64,000 nt of DNA from Lonicera japonica (lineage: Eukaryota > Streptophyta > Magnoliopsida > Dipsacales > Caprifoliaceae), in contig CM038467.1 of NCBI GenBank assembly GCA_021464415.1, positions 8,573,411-8,637,410 on the forward strand, written 5' to 3'. The position numbers were made by a program, and so were the translations under genes. Of this stretch, positions 36,195 to 48,105 are shown one piece after another (within the stretch, counting starts at the first letter, position 1; the number at the start of each line of letters is the position of its first letter). The notes under the pieces are model-generated. The model was not told the DNA's origin, searched no databases, and worked only from the letters and a program-made list of their open reading frames with translations.

Positions 36195-37840
36195 CAATAC
36201 AATAAATAAGTTATGCTTTGATTGTTGTAATCCCGAGCCAACAATTTTTATCTTTTCATATGTTTGAAATCTCCAGCGTAGCAAGAGGAGTAGTAGAGAT
36301 GTGTATTTGGCTAATCGGATTAGTGAATTTCCAGATAAAATCCTTACGGATATTTTATCCATCCTAATAATGAGAGAAACAGGGCGTACCAGAGTTCTCT
36401 CTCATAGATGGAAGGACTTGTGGACATTTACGACTAGTAGCCTCGACTTTGAATTTGGGTCGTTTGTGTTATCGTTAATGAATGAGTGTTATCTGTTTGG
36501 ATTCTTGAACAAGAGAGGGCAATGTACATAAACAGGGTGAACAAGATCTTGAACTCTCACAAGGGTGACACAATCGAGTAATTGAAATTTGAGTTTGACT
36601 TGCGGTTAAACGATAGATTGGATATTGATAGTTAGATTAACTTCGCCATACAAAAGAAAGTGCGGAGGCTTGATCTAAAATTGGAGCTAGTGAACATTGT
36701 GCCGGTGCCTGTAGATTGGGAAGGCGGCTACCCTTTTTCGGTGGTACAATGTCTGGGCAACAACTAATTGAATATCAATTGCCTTACAAGCTTGAATTCG
36801 AACTTTGTAAACATGATTGATGAAGTTCTCGAGTACCTTCTGCCCAATTGCCTTTCTCTTGAATTCGTACGTATCTTAAACTCGCCAGGCTGGAAAGGGT
36901 GAGGGTTCTTGATCCATGTCTGAAGCTGAAGCATTTAAAGATAGCCCATTGCTATAACTTGGCATTTTTAGATATTTTTTCTGCCCCAAGTCTTGCCTCA
37001 CTGTCATACTCTGGACCACAAGATACGACACTCTGTTTTAGGAACGTCCCCAATCTGTTCCGATGTATCACTTGGATCTTTTTACGGCGAACTCAAAGTC
37101 GAGGAGATTCAGCGAGCTACCTATTGCCCTCTCTCAAATAGAGAAGCTAAAATTCAGCTTGTGCGAAGAGGTATGTAACTGCAATGTTTTTTTTTTCTTA
37201 CCTCACTTAGTCATTGATCGATGGTTAATCGTTTAAATCCCTTTCATTGCTTTTCTTCAGCCTTTCATAAACTTTCCCAAGTTCCCTGAGTTAAAGAATG
37301 TGAAGCAATTAGAGTTGGAGTTGCAAGCGTATGATGATCACAGTCTCCTATTCTTGTGCTTCTGTGATAGAGGCATGCCCAAGACTGTATAGACTTTCAA
37401 TACCTGTAACGTTTTTTAGTTTGAATTGTTGGGATTTGTAGCTCATTATATTCATATATATTATATACTTGCTGGAAGCTTATGTTTGTCTCTTATTAAC
37501 TAACTTAACTAATATCCTAACATTGGTAATTATTTGGCAGTTTGACTGGCTAGAGAAACCCAGAAGAAAGATGTGAAGAAGAGGAAAAATTGCAGTATTC
37601 ACAAATGCCTCAAGGTGGTGGAATTGGTTTATTTTCGTGGGAGTACAACTGACGTGAAGCTAGCTTCCTATCTACTTTCGAGCACTTCGTTTCTGGAGGA
37701 GATAATGGTTGACACTCGATGTCCTTATTTACTCAGATCTGTCTATGGTTGATTCAATAAAGGAGAATGTGTCTGCTAAAGAATGCGTGAGGCTACTCGC
37801 CACACAACTCTCTCCTTCCATGGAATTAATGACTCTCTGA
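36063..37840 (+). pseudogene. F-box/LRR/FBD protein pseudogene, copy 1
   Basis: Exon 1 (36063-36101, MEKGLQLVSELHK) joins exon 2 at 36277 (RSKRSSRDVYLANRISEFPD), giving an F-box with ILTDILSILIMRETGRTRVL and SHRWKDLW. Beyond about 36490 the frame shifts, and stops follow (for example after SHKGDTIE and before INFAIQKKV). LRR-like LKHLKIAHCYNLAFL is at about 36920 and PKFPELKNVKQLE at about 37277, with the FBD domain (KCLKVVELVYFRGSTTDV, then MVDTRCPYLL) at 37595-37840. Intron 1 carries a TTA microsatellite. Intact members are SCF ubiquitin ligase substrate receptors; this one is dead. Confidence 0.88.
36126..36192 (+). repeat. TTA microsatellite, about 22 units
   Basis: It lies in intron 1 of the F-box pseudogene and is uninterrupted. 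It makes a false poly-Asn ORF on the minus strand. Confidence 0.95.
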
Positions 37841-37929
37841 GAGAGTAGTCATTGAATTATTTATTTGTTACGTATGAATTATGTATGTATATTGTGAAGT
37901 AATGTGAACTAGTGAAAAGTCCATTTCTA

Positions 37930-38940
37930 TGAAAATATATGTTAGTCGTACAATGCTAGTGAAAAATAAATTTTCCTTGGTTTTATCAAATTGCATCTGA
38001 ATGCTTTTCAGGTCGTTCAAGGACATCATGATCATCCCTTAAATAATAATTTGGGATAATTACAAAAATAACATAATATCACTCAATATTTACAAAAGTG
38101 GTAGAAGTTTATTATAAATTACATAATATATCTGTTCACTAAAACTAATTATATATAAAGTGTCAGAAAATCAATTACTGTTCATTATTAATTTATTATT
38201 GGCTTTGAACACAATTGTTTTTTTTCCTTTCTCATAAAATGTCCAGTTTACCCTTTATTTAACTCTTTATTTACCACAAACCCAATTTGACTAAAAATAA
38301 AAGATGTCTCGTGTTTGACCTTTAACCTTCGAGGCTTCAACCATCTCTACCCACATCTTAAACTCACCGGACCACTGGAAAATTAACCACCACCTCATTT
38401 ATTTCTTTATAATTAATTACTTTTTCACTCTAAAAATAAACCACCACAGGCATAGTTTATCTCTTTAAAATTGATACCTACCTTTATATATTTGGTCACT
38501 CTCATGTACAAAATTGGTACACCGTCGTACTTAAATGGTATATCTCATACATAAAATTGGTACACAATCATACTTAAATGGTACCTCTATGTACAAAATT
38601 TGTACACCAACCGCTAGTGATCAGTGTCGAAAGCGGTGGAGAATAATTCTTTTCAACATACCAACCATTGAATATATGGATTACAAATACCCATATCTAA
38701 ATTATATAAATAATTATTATTTGAGACTTTGTGTTCATCAAATAAAAAATGAAAAAAAAAGAAGACAATGATGAGATTAACAATACTACCTTTCTTCCTC
38801 AAAGTCCCTTCTTTTCCATTGATAATAAACAAACGGAGATTCAAATCTAAATTGTAGATCTTTAAATCTAAAGTTTAGATATAAAGGAGATTAATAAACC
38901 GACTATGAGATTGAGGCATCGGAATATCGCCGGCGGTTTT
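37930..38940. other. AT-rich spacer between FBD copies
   Basis: It contains short direct repeats of the type ...AAAATTGGTACAC... at 38510-38610. No gene is recognised. Confidence 0.5.
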
Positions 38941-38942
38941 TG

Positions 38943-39355
38943 TGTCTCTGAGTAACTAACTTAACTAATCTACTAACATTGGTATTGGGCAGTTTGACTA
39001 GCTAGCGAAACCCCAGGAGAAAGAGGTGAAGTATAAGGAAAATTGTAGTATTTACAAATGCATCAAGGTGGTGGAATTGGTTTATTTTCGTGGGAGTACA
39101 ACCGACGTGGAGCTAGCTACCTATCTACTTTCGAGCACTCCGTTTTTGGAAAAAATAATGGTTGATACTCGATGTCCTTATTTACTTAGATCTGTCCATG
39201 GCCGATTCATGAAATTGAATATGTCTGTTAAACAGTGCACAGGGCGACTTGCTACACAATTCTCTCCTTCCGCGGAATTAGCGACTAGAGTAGTCACTGA
39301 ATTATTTATTTTCTTTGATTTGATTTGGTTCATGCGAATCATGTATGTAAACTAA
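38943..39355 (+). pseudogene. Duplicated FBD exon, copy 2
   Basis: The block from the intron tail (TAACTAACTTAACTAAT... then GGCAG|TTTGACT) through the FBD exon matches 37483-37860 of copy 1. It reads KCIKVVELVYFRGSTTDVEL, MVDTRCPYLLRSVHGRF and FSPSAEL. TAG follows the acceptor in place of the Trp codon of copy 1, and no upstream exons accompany it. A fragment, not a gene. Confidence 0.85.
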
Positions 39356-39733
39356 AGAACAAGTAGATGGAATTTTGTGAAAGTATCTCGCCCCTCAAAA
39401 GAATATTTAATTTTCGTTTGGTTCGTTTTGTAATCTTAAAATTTTAAATTCACACTCTTATAATTCATGATAAGATGTTGAATGAGGTTGAATCTAACTC
39501 GACGATATTTAATATTTTCTTTGAAAAATTATCATTTTAAATTTAAAAAATGAAGAAAATTCAAACTAAATGAATACTTCAATTTTGTCAAACTACATTA
39601 ATCGTAAATTAAAATTAGTGAAAGGTCCATTTCTATGAAAAATATATGTAGTACAATGGTAGTGAAAAATAAACGTTGCTAAATTTATCTAATTAAAAAC
39701 CTTAATACAACCTACATTAATTATTTGAATAAA

Positions 39734-40612
39734 TATCATATTTAATCATTAAAATATTATAATATTTTAAAAATAGCCACTCAACTATTTTAGTCCCTGT
39801 TAACAAATTTCGTTAACTACTAACGAAGTTGGTCACGTGCCACTTACGTGACTGAGGGACAATTTAGTCGAAGCCAACAAAAATAGCATCTCCCCTGTTT
39901 CAAAAAAAATAGCATCTCCCCTCTCTCTCCGGCGACTCTCTCCCCTCTCCCTCCGGCGACTCTCTCCCCTCTTCCTTCTCTCGTGGCTCGTTCTTGATTA
40001 TAGCAAACGCAGATCTAAGGCTTCATTTTTGCCCCCTTCTCTCTCAAAGCATCCATCAAAAAATACCCAAATGTTCTAATTCTACCGATGAATCTTCAAG
40101 CTTTACCGACCTGAATTTACCCCTACTTCTAGCTTACTCAACGATAATGCATCGTAAGCCATGCCAAACTGTTTAGAAGCACAAGGGCCGTCCAATTCTA
40201 CCGATGACTCCAGCAATGCTGTAATTCCATACACCACATCTGCGGCAGAACTTTGGAACTGTACCCATGTAGTAGCAAGAAAACTCGGTAGCAAAAATCG
40301 GAAAGCCCGTATTCTGGCAAAAAATGCTCAAACTTATCCTTTGGAAGAGGAGAGAAAGTCGCCGGAGAGAGGCAGGGGAGATGCCGGAGATGGTGTGGAT
40401 GATATTTTTGTTTAGTTCGACAAAATTGCCCCTCAAAGGGTCATGTGGCTGGCCCATGACCAATTTCTTATTGGCCAATGAAATTTTTTAACGGAATGAC
40501 TGAAATAAAACAACTTAAATAATTTAATAAGTTAGATGGAATTAAGTATAGTTGAGTAACCATTTTAAAAATATTACGATAATTTAATAACTAAATATGA
40601 TATTTACTTTAG
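39734..40612. mobile_element. Long-TIR element with GC-rich interior
   Basis: Arms of about 65 bp: the left arm from about 39734 (AAATATCATATTTAATCATT) is an inverted copy of the right arm ending near 40612 (AATAACTAAATATGATATTT), both including the ACTCAACTAT / ATAGTTGAGT words. The interior (39880-40430) is notably GC-richer, with two direct CCGGCGACTCTCTCCCCTC units and two AATTCTACCGATGA words. ORFs inside (for example 40161-40415) have no recognised homology. The long arms suggest a Mutator-like origin; the cargo is unidentified. Confidence 0.6.
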
Positions 40613-40619
40613 TTATATA

Positions 40620-41990
40620 GCTTGCTTTTATAAAATTGCAATGAAATGTTGGTCGCACAAGGATATTATACTCCAAACCCCAACATAATATAATAATAAT
40701 TTACTCCATTTTTGCATTATATCTATGTTATTGTTGAGCTAAACTTGAGCAAGTAAACCCCAAATTTCTTTTAAACAAGTGAGTTAATCTACTTAAAAAA
40801 AGCACTTATGTAAATATTAGGGAGATTTTAAGTTCGAGTTTCATCAGTTAGTTTGGAGAACTTTTATTTTTATAGTTATAGAGACTTTAACTTATTGTGT
40901 AAATAGCTACAAAACATGGGCATCAACATGAGACACGGATACCATACAACATGAATATGTTGACACTTCAAATCCTAAAAATTTATGACACAAACACAAT
41001 GATGATAGGTCAATAAACATCAATCTATATATGTATATATGCATATAAATATATATTATATTTATGAAATGTAAACTTGTATAAGCAAAGTAAAATGAAA
41101 GTAATTACAATATCTTATATTATTAAAATATGTAATTAGATATTCGTATATTATATAAATATAAATTATTAATTAAGATGTTTAGTCTACTCTCCTATAA
41201 ATTTTGGTTTGTCACATCATTGGATTTATTTTACAAAGTAACATAAAGTTATATCATAATATAATAAAAGGAGATGAAACTTGTCGGAAATTGTCCAAGA
41301 AGTGTTGAACACGTGATCTAAGTAAAATTGTTTAATTATGAACATGCGAAAAAAGGTGTCAGATACATGTCTATACAATATTCGACGCAAGTATGACACA
41401 TACCCATTAACGTGAAAGAATTATCAGTACTTCCTACATAAATAGTAACACTCGTTTAAAGTCATAACTAGGATTGGAGTCGATGGAGTCGGCCGTCGGG
41501 ATGCTAGGCCCACTTCCTTCCGCTAGCTGCAGCCAGTCGCAAAGAAAACAAATGTGCATGCAACTGTGTGCATATTTTTGTAAGATATATGCAATGATGT
41601 TTCCTGAGTACAGAATTTTTAAACGCACTATTTTTCAAACTCTCTATACTAATCACATTGTTTCTTCAGTTCGGTAACAAAAAGCCTTTCAAGATTAAGC
41701 ACATACATCATACATGCATTCACATCTACCTTTTTATTAGTTTTGAAAAGGAGCCCACATTTTACATTATAGCAAACTTAATCCATAGAATCTCCAAAAA
41801 TAAGTTTAAATGCATTACTTTTAGGACATTTTATAAATTGGATAGCAAAGTTCTCTAAATATCTAGGGAATAATTGTAAAAAATGATAACGTACTTTGCT
41901 CGTTTTTTCACTTTGGCCATTGCACGTTGCCAGTTTTTGCAATTATTCTAATATCCAGTTACTCGACGTATGCTAATGTGACCAACATGT
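40620..41990. other. AT-rich intergenic, nothing recognised
   Basis: Only fortuitous short ORFs were seen; no motif on either strand. Confidence 0.5.
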
Positions 41991-41999
41991 TACGTAATA

Positions 42000-42240
42000 T
42001 TCAAGCCCTATAAACAAACATATCAAAGCATCTCAGCATCACATTGAAAGATAGCCATATCTTCCACCAAGTTAACCAAAGCTTCAATGCCATAACCATT
42101 TTTTAGTACTCAGTATCACCAAATTCTTGCAATTAAGGCCTACTTGGACTACAAACCTAATCTGGCTTCCCCCACCCAAAATCAACCTCATAAAAAGGAA
42201 ATTTGCACCAACTAGATAAGTTGTATAACTCAATTTGACA
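42000..42240 (-). pseudogene. BAHD acyltransferase C-terminal fragment, copy 2
   Basis: The minus strand reads [18 protein letters not shown] in one frame, with the DFGWG motif intact, then a stop and shifted frames with CKNLVILSTK and later a degraded end. The nucleotide sequence is homologous to 30310-30545. Only about 240 bp remain. It lies about 300 bp beyond the end of the FBD copy 3 coding region, on the same strand. Confidence 0.75.
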
Positions 42241-42536
42241 TCGACAACTATAAAACCTAATAAGCTGTAGTTCCCATGGTAGCGCACATCATTCAAAATT
42301 TGTAGTCTGAAGATTTTTTCTAAACCAAATTTAGAACCCTCTAATTTTTCATAAGCAATCTATACCTAACATGTGTTTCCCATAAAATTGAACCTCGACA
42401 AACTTCAATGCTTTTGAGGGGTGAAATACATTCACAATTCCGATGGGTTGTCCACCAGTTTACATATAGATACATAATTCATATGTACTCAATCAAAGTA
42501 AAGAAAAATGAAAAAAATAATTCAATGACTACTCTC

Positions 42537-43139
42537 TCAAAGAGTCAATAATTCAGCGCCTGGGGAGAGTTGTTCTGCGAGCTGCCTCACGCACTCTTTG
42601 GTAGACACATTCTCCTCCTCCACAAATCGGCCAGAGGTTGTTCCGAGCAGCAAATAAGGATTGCGAGTGTCGATAATTATCTTTTCGAGAGGAGGAGCAC
42701 TAGAGAGTAGGTACCTAGCTAACTCCACGTCGGTTGTACTCCCACTAAATCACACTAATTCCAACACCTCGAGGCATTTGTGCATGCTGCAATTTTCCCT
42801 CTGCTGCACCTCACGTTCCTTGGGGTTCCCCAGCCGGTCAAACTGCCAAAATAATTATCAATATGGTCACCATTTAAGTTAATTAGTCTGACAAATGTAA
42901 TCGAAGTAACAGAAGCCTGCTACAGACAACATACGTACGTAAGCTGGCAATAGATGAGCAACAAAACCCAACCTATTCAAACTAAAACTTACCTGCATTG
43001 AAAATCTATACAAGTTTGGGCATGCCTCCTCCATCACTGACGCGCAAGAAAGGAGACTGTGATCATCGAATGCTTGTACTCTGTACTCTAATTGCTTCAC
43101 ATTCTTTAACACGGGGAACTTGGGAAATCTGGGAGAAAA
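42537..43139 (-). pseudogene. F-box/FBD protein 3' part, copy 3
   Basis: Two exons: 43139-42993 (FSPRFPKFPVLKNVKQLEY, ending SMQ) and 42842-42537 (FDRLGNPKEREVQQ, HKCLEVLELV, then one TGA, FSGSTTDVELARYLL, ending AELLTL and stop). Splice sites GT-AG match copy 1. Only one in-frame stop is present, so it is less decayed than copies 1 and 2, but the F-box and LRR exons are absent upstream. It is truncated. Confidence 0.8.
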
Positions 43140-43635
43140 CTGAAAAAGCAACGAAGAGGATCAAAATGATTTGGGCCAAGCCCATTAACTATTTTCAAAA
43201 GTTAAAGCTACCAATAAAAGATAAAAGTGCCGGCTTTATTGATTTAGTGGTTGGTTAGTAAACCTATTGGACTGGTATACTTATTGCTAATGTATGTTGA
43301 TTCGGTACAAAAAAAGTGACTTTTAATTTGAAATTCCAAAATCAAACGGGTACAATTATTTGGAGTTAGACTGGTCCAACACATATTTTTGGGCACGCAT
43401 TTTTTATTGCAAAAACTCATTTTTATGTGTTTTAAACTAATTCTAAAGAGGATTTTGGCTTAATATTTTTAAATAAATATAACCTATTAGTTTGGGACAA
43501 AAACAACATGATTTTAGAGAAATTTTTGAGGTAAAAAAAATTCAAACGCTATAATTGATTTTTGAGAGTTTTGAACACCGCCTAAGTTTTGTTCATGCCA
43601 TAGAGATCACATTGTTATTTCTTTCTAAAAACTAA

Positions 43636-44027
43636 GGTTGTGTTTGGTTGCAATTTCTAGACAAGTTTTCTAGATGAGTTTTTAAAAAATTGGTGTTTGG
43701 TTGAATGTTTTGAGTTAGAGTGTTTATGTTGAAAAGTGAATTTAGTTTTGTTTGACTTTTTTTCAACCAATGAAAAAAACGCATAAAAAATTTCAAAAAA
43801 TAGTCACAATGGATCTTATTTTATAGATCTTGATGAGTAGGTTTCAAATATATATTTTTTATTATTTTTGGATTTTTGGATTTAAAGTTATGGCGTTTTA
43901 AAAAAAAATTTAGAGAGAGAAAATATAGTGAAATAAATTTTGGGAAGTGTGAAAGTGAGTTGATTTTAAATTGTGTTTTGAGAAAAGATTTTAAAATCTT
44001 GTTCAAAAATGCCAACCAAACACAACC
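43636..44027. mobile_element. Tourist-like (PIF/Harbinger) MITE, 392 bp
   Basis: The terminal inverted repeat GGTTGTGTTTGGTTG / CAACCAAACACAACC is exact over 15 bp. The target duplication TAA is exact on both sides (43633-43635 and 44028-44030). There is no ORF of meaning. Confidence 0.85.
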
Positions 44028-44064
44028 TAAGGGTTTCAAATGTTCGAAAGGTCCTGCGAGAAAA

Positions 44065-44130
44065 GTTTTGGTTACTAATGAAGTTAGGTCAAGCGAAGTT
44101 TTGGTTACTAATGAAGTTAGGTCAAGCGAA
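44065..44130 (+). repeat. Perfect 33-bp tandem duplication
   Basis: A unit beginning GTTTTGGTTACTAATGAAGT occurs twice with no change, plus 9 bp of a third unit. In one frame it would encode two VLVTNEVRSSE repeats. No gene is recognised around it. Confidence 0.85.
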
Positions 44131-44499
44131 GTTTTGGTTGACGAGACTACTACATACATTGTGGAAAACAATTGTAGTAAGTCATTGAGTTTGTAATTCA
44201 ATTTCGTTCATAGTGAAGCACTGTTGATTAGTCTCGACGATTAGTACTCTTACATAAGTAGTGATACATCATTACTTCCTGGTGTTATGGATTGCTTTTA
44301 TGTAATTGCTTGCTTGATATAATTTGTTAAAAAACACAATACAAGGATTACGGCATTACTAAATTTAGTAGACCTAGGATTTTGATTCCGTTTATCAAAC
44401 TTTTAATTGTTTTTGATAAAAATCCTAAAATTAACATAGGCAATACAATTCTCATAATACTGCACACGGATCAAATGGGTCAAATACTGATGATTCTTG

Positions 44500-45221
44500 T
44501 AAACGGGCTAAGGTGATGGCTGAATCTAGCGACTGCGGATATAGCATTTGAATTGAATCTCTCAATTCCCTTCTTAACCCTCCCTAGAAGGCATTCATGA
44601 AGAAATCCTCTGTCAATTTTGGCATTTTCTTTAAGAGCCTAGCCTTCAGCTCTTCAAATTTAGCTTGAAACTCAACTACAGTACCAGTCTGCCTTAGTTC
44701 CATTAACTCTGCTACCACATTCTCATAAGCTTCATCTGAAAACCTAGCTAATTTCTAAACTGATTCCAAGTTAGGCCCTCAATGGTCTTATATTTGGACA
44801 AGAACCACAATCTAGCCATACCATCCATGCGCATAGCAGCATACATTACTCGTTTCTTTTCATTCATCTCATTAAACATGAAAGATAAATTGCAAAGTCG
44901 TAACTACCCTTTTACATCTTCACTAGTAAATCGGGGTACGTAGTTCAACCTTAAGAGTTTTGTATTGATTCTGTGAATTATTACAAGATTCCTTCAGATC
45001 TACAACATTAGAAGTTGTTACCTGGTGTTGGTAGAAGGCCCTTGTCTATCTCTGGGGTGTCGTAACAATGAAATTGTGCCAGATCCAGATATACCAGAGG
45101 ATTGTTGCTTAAACAAACCCAATATTTGTTCTTCAAACATTGTCATCACGGAATCAATTGAGGTCTGCAACCTTCCTAACTTGTACCTGTCAGAGCTAGC
45201 TAGGCTAGTGTCCTGATTTTG
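44500..45221 (-). pseudogene. Gypsy gag fragment
   Basis: The minus strand reads RVMYAAMRMDGMARLWF, YKTIEGLTWNQF and GTVVEFQAKFEELKARL, a Retrotrans_gag-type region, with stops. It stops abruptly near 44500; no zinc knuckle or pol follows. Confidence 0.75.
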
Positions 45222-45584
45222 TGTCCGGATTAATTAGACAGAACTAAAACAGAAGAGAAGAAAAAGAAGAGGGAGATAGAACAAAATTACGGACGGAGGA
45301 AGATAAATAAGAAAAATATTCATTCCATCATAATTTATTCTAACAAAAACAATCCAATTTAAGTACAGAAGATAGAAGAATAATCCAATAGCTATAGCTA
45401 CAGCTCAGCCAATCAGATTCATTCTGCTTTAACAAACTACTAAACTAAATAACACTACCTCACAAACTAAAAAACTACTAAAAGGACTCACTAGCCTTCC
45501 CGAAAACGACATTGACTAAAATATAAAATGGCACTAAATTAAACTAAAAGATCCAATAAACCTGCTTCAGTATTCATGACAACA
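45222..45584 (-). repeat. Probable 5' LTR of the truncated gypsy element
   Basis: On the minus strand it runs from TGTTGTCATGAATACTG (45584) to ...AATTAATCCGGACA (45222), TG...CA, 363 bp, directly before the gag fragment. No partner LTR or target duplication was seen, so the limits are provisional. Confidence 0.5.
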
Positions 45585-45680
45585 CCATTTTGTAATACCA
45601 CCCACCTTGAAACTAAGCAACGACGGTTAGAAAAATGGCTTTGAATTAATTAAAATTATAATAAACTTTGTACCTATATT

Positions 45681-45948
45681 TTGGTGGTTACCACACTCCA
45701 ATTAAAAGTACTACCAGCACACCAATTTATTATACTCTTCTCGTAGTACAACAAGGTATTTTTAGTTGCTTAAAACCATTAAAATTGAATTTAAATATTT
45801 GAATTTAAATTTGGTACACCACTCCAGTTAAAAGTACTACAAGCTCCAATTTATACTCTTAAAGTGGTACAACACGGTATTTTTAGTTGCTCAGAATCAT
45901 TAAAATTGAATTAAAAATTTTGAATTTAAATTTGGTAACCACTCGCAG
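45681..45948 (+). repeat. Tandem repeat, period about 125-130 bp
   Basis: Two diverged units (from 45681 and about 45811) and a partial third share TTGGT..ACC..CACTCCA, AAAAGTACTAC and GGTATTTTTAGTTGCT. Non-coding. Confidence 0.8.
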
Positions 45949-45949
45949 T

Positions 45950-46800
45950 TGTGTATCCCTTTTAACAGCCATGTAACTTCCCCTTCCAAAAACTATAAAT
46001 ACGCCCTAAGGCCAAGGCATTTGGTATCCAAGTTCTGACAAAGAATTCTTCTCTTGTTCCTCCCTCTGTTCGCCGGTTCTTATTAATTGAAGGGGGTTTG
46101 CTTTAATAAGAATGAAATCCGTTCTATCATGAGATATAGTTGCTTACAACCTTGAGCACTGTAGAGGGGAGATTGTGATAAATAGGGCTCAAATTTTTCC
46201 ATCAAATAATTAAGGATTCTAAAATATCTTTGTAAGTATATTTTTGTTTGTTTATTTATTTATTCTTCTTGGCATACAATGTATAATACATTAAATTTAA
46301 CAACGACCTCACTCTCGTGATGATTTTTTTTACCTCAAAAACCTAACCCGCCGTCCCCTAACCACAATTAATACGGATCTTTACGCAAATATATTTCAAT
46401 GCTTATAAGATCTATAGATATGGACTAATATGGTATATATCGATATACACACATACAAGCATTTGTTTAAGTACACAGATTTGAGTGTAGATCGGCAACA
46501 AAGGCGATCTATGATTGTGATGCTTTACAAAGGGTGTTTGGCAGCGGGGGTTTTAAAGGGTGTTTGGCAACAAGCTGGTTATACTCTTTGTATTAAAATT
46601 GGAATTGTAGTTTGAATTGTTTGGGTTATAACTGCATTTGAATTATTAATCCGGACAATTTAGTGGCCACAATTTACTTTTTCATAATGTGCAAGGCACA
46701 TGCTTAATTTCTATTATAATGCCTTGTTTGGTTCACGAAAGGGAAATCAATTCCCGTATCTTTCCCATGGAGGTGGGAAACTAAATTTCCTGTCAATTTT
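45950..46800. other. Intergenic, no gene recognised
   Basis: It contains CTATAAATAC at about 45998 followed by a pyrimidine-rich leader-like stretch, but no open frame of meaning follows. Confidence 0.4.
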
Positions 46801-46806
46801 TTTTTC

Positions 46807-46965
46807 TTGTGTTTGGTAAACCATGGAAAGTATTTAGGTAAGAGTATTATTGTCTAAAATTTGTGTAATAAATGCTTGGAAATCACATGGGAAAATCAAT
46901 CCCATGTGTTTTGGGAGGAATGGTTTTACCCCCTACTTTCCCCTCTCTCGTCTCTCAGAAAAGTA
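46807..46965. repeat. Dispersed repeat, copy 2
   Basis: Aligns by eye with 23740-23900. The preceding GCCTTGTTTGGTTCACG at about 46723 looks like a MITE terminus, so this copy may be the fuller one. Confidence 0.6.
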
Positions 46966-47257
46966 TTTAGGTAAGAGTATTATAATATCAGTCTACTTAG
47001 TGTATTAATAATTTACTAATCCCAAATAAATAATATAGAACTTAAAAAATTTACTAATCCCAAATTATATATAAAAAAAATTACCAGAAAGTTAGGTTAA
47101 CTAAACATTTAAAATTTTAACGGTCTTAAATGTGTACATATATATATATCACTTTTTTGGTTAAATCTACTTTCCATTTATTTTTTTTGATAAAATTTGG
47201 TAAAATTAATTTACTAATCATGAAGATCATCTTTGGTGTAACGATGAAGCTTTACTC

Positions 47258-48000
47258 TCCCGCAGCGCTTATGGCATATATTCATAGAATAAGTCAATTT
47301 TCTAGTAGATTTAAGTTTTCTTTTGTTACAAACAATAGTTCAAACAGTGTAAAATAGTATATTTTTATGATTTTAATTACAAGTAAAGTTTATATTTTAT
47401 GATTTTATTTAGTAATTCGAATTTATTATGACTCTTAATTTAGTTGTTTCTTTAAATCTTAGTTCGCTTAATATTGTTGCGGATGTATACATGCAGTGTT
47501 AACATAGTGGAAGCCATCTGACGTCTAAATTCAAGTTAAAGGAACTCCATTTTTCTTTCCTTATCCTCCCGTATCCGACCACCATATATATTTGTTTGTA
47601 TAAAAAGAAAGAAAAAGAAAAAATTATTGTTATTACTGCTATCTCAATAATTTTTTTTTTTTTTTTTTTTTGAAACGTGACAAAACTTTTTCTTTTTTTT
47701 TACGCTTGATAACCTTTGCTATACGTTCGTTGGCTGGCTCCCTGGTATAACAGCATTCATATAATAAAAAGGGTTATCTAGCGTATTCTCGGGCAGCGCT
47801 TTTGTGGCATATATTCTAGGATATGTCAATTTTGTAGTATTTGAATTTTTCGTTTGTTAAAAACAGTAATTTAAATAGTGCAAAATAGTATATTTTTAGG
47901 AGTTTTATTTTGTTTAAGATTTTAATTATAAGTAAGTTTTGAAGTTTATATTCTATTCTATTTAAATAGTAATTCAAATTTATTAGGACTTTTAAAAAAT
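47258..48000 (+). repeat. Diverged direct repeat pair
   Basis: About 200 bp at 47258-47450 (GCAGCGCTTATGGCATATATTC...AAAATAGTATATTTTTA) recur at about 47792-48000 (GCAGCGCTTTTGTGGCATATATTC...). Non-coding. A T run lies between them (about 47650-47671). Confidence 0.7.
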
Positions 48001-48105
48001 ATATTTAAGACCATTTGTTTGTCCCTCACACTGTAAATTACACAATACATAACTAAGCAAATTACGATTTTTCTTTCAGTTATATTTGCTTGATAGTAAA
48101 ATTTT

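Noticed and set aside
36093..36362. 89-aa ORF with poly-Asn
   Set aside because: Produced by the TTA microsatellite in the F-box pseudogene intron.
41434..41677. Overlapping 64- and 67-aa ORFs
   Set aside because: No motif, no promoter signal, opposite-strand overlap; treated as chance.
43821..44201. 126-aa minus-strand ORF
   Set aside because: Runs across a Tourist-like MITE and the 33-bp tandem repeat; no family.
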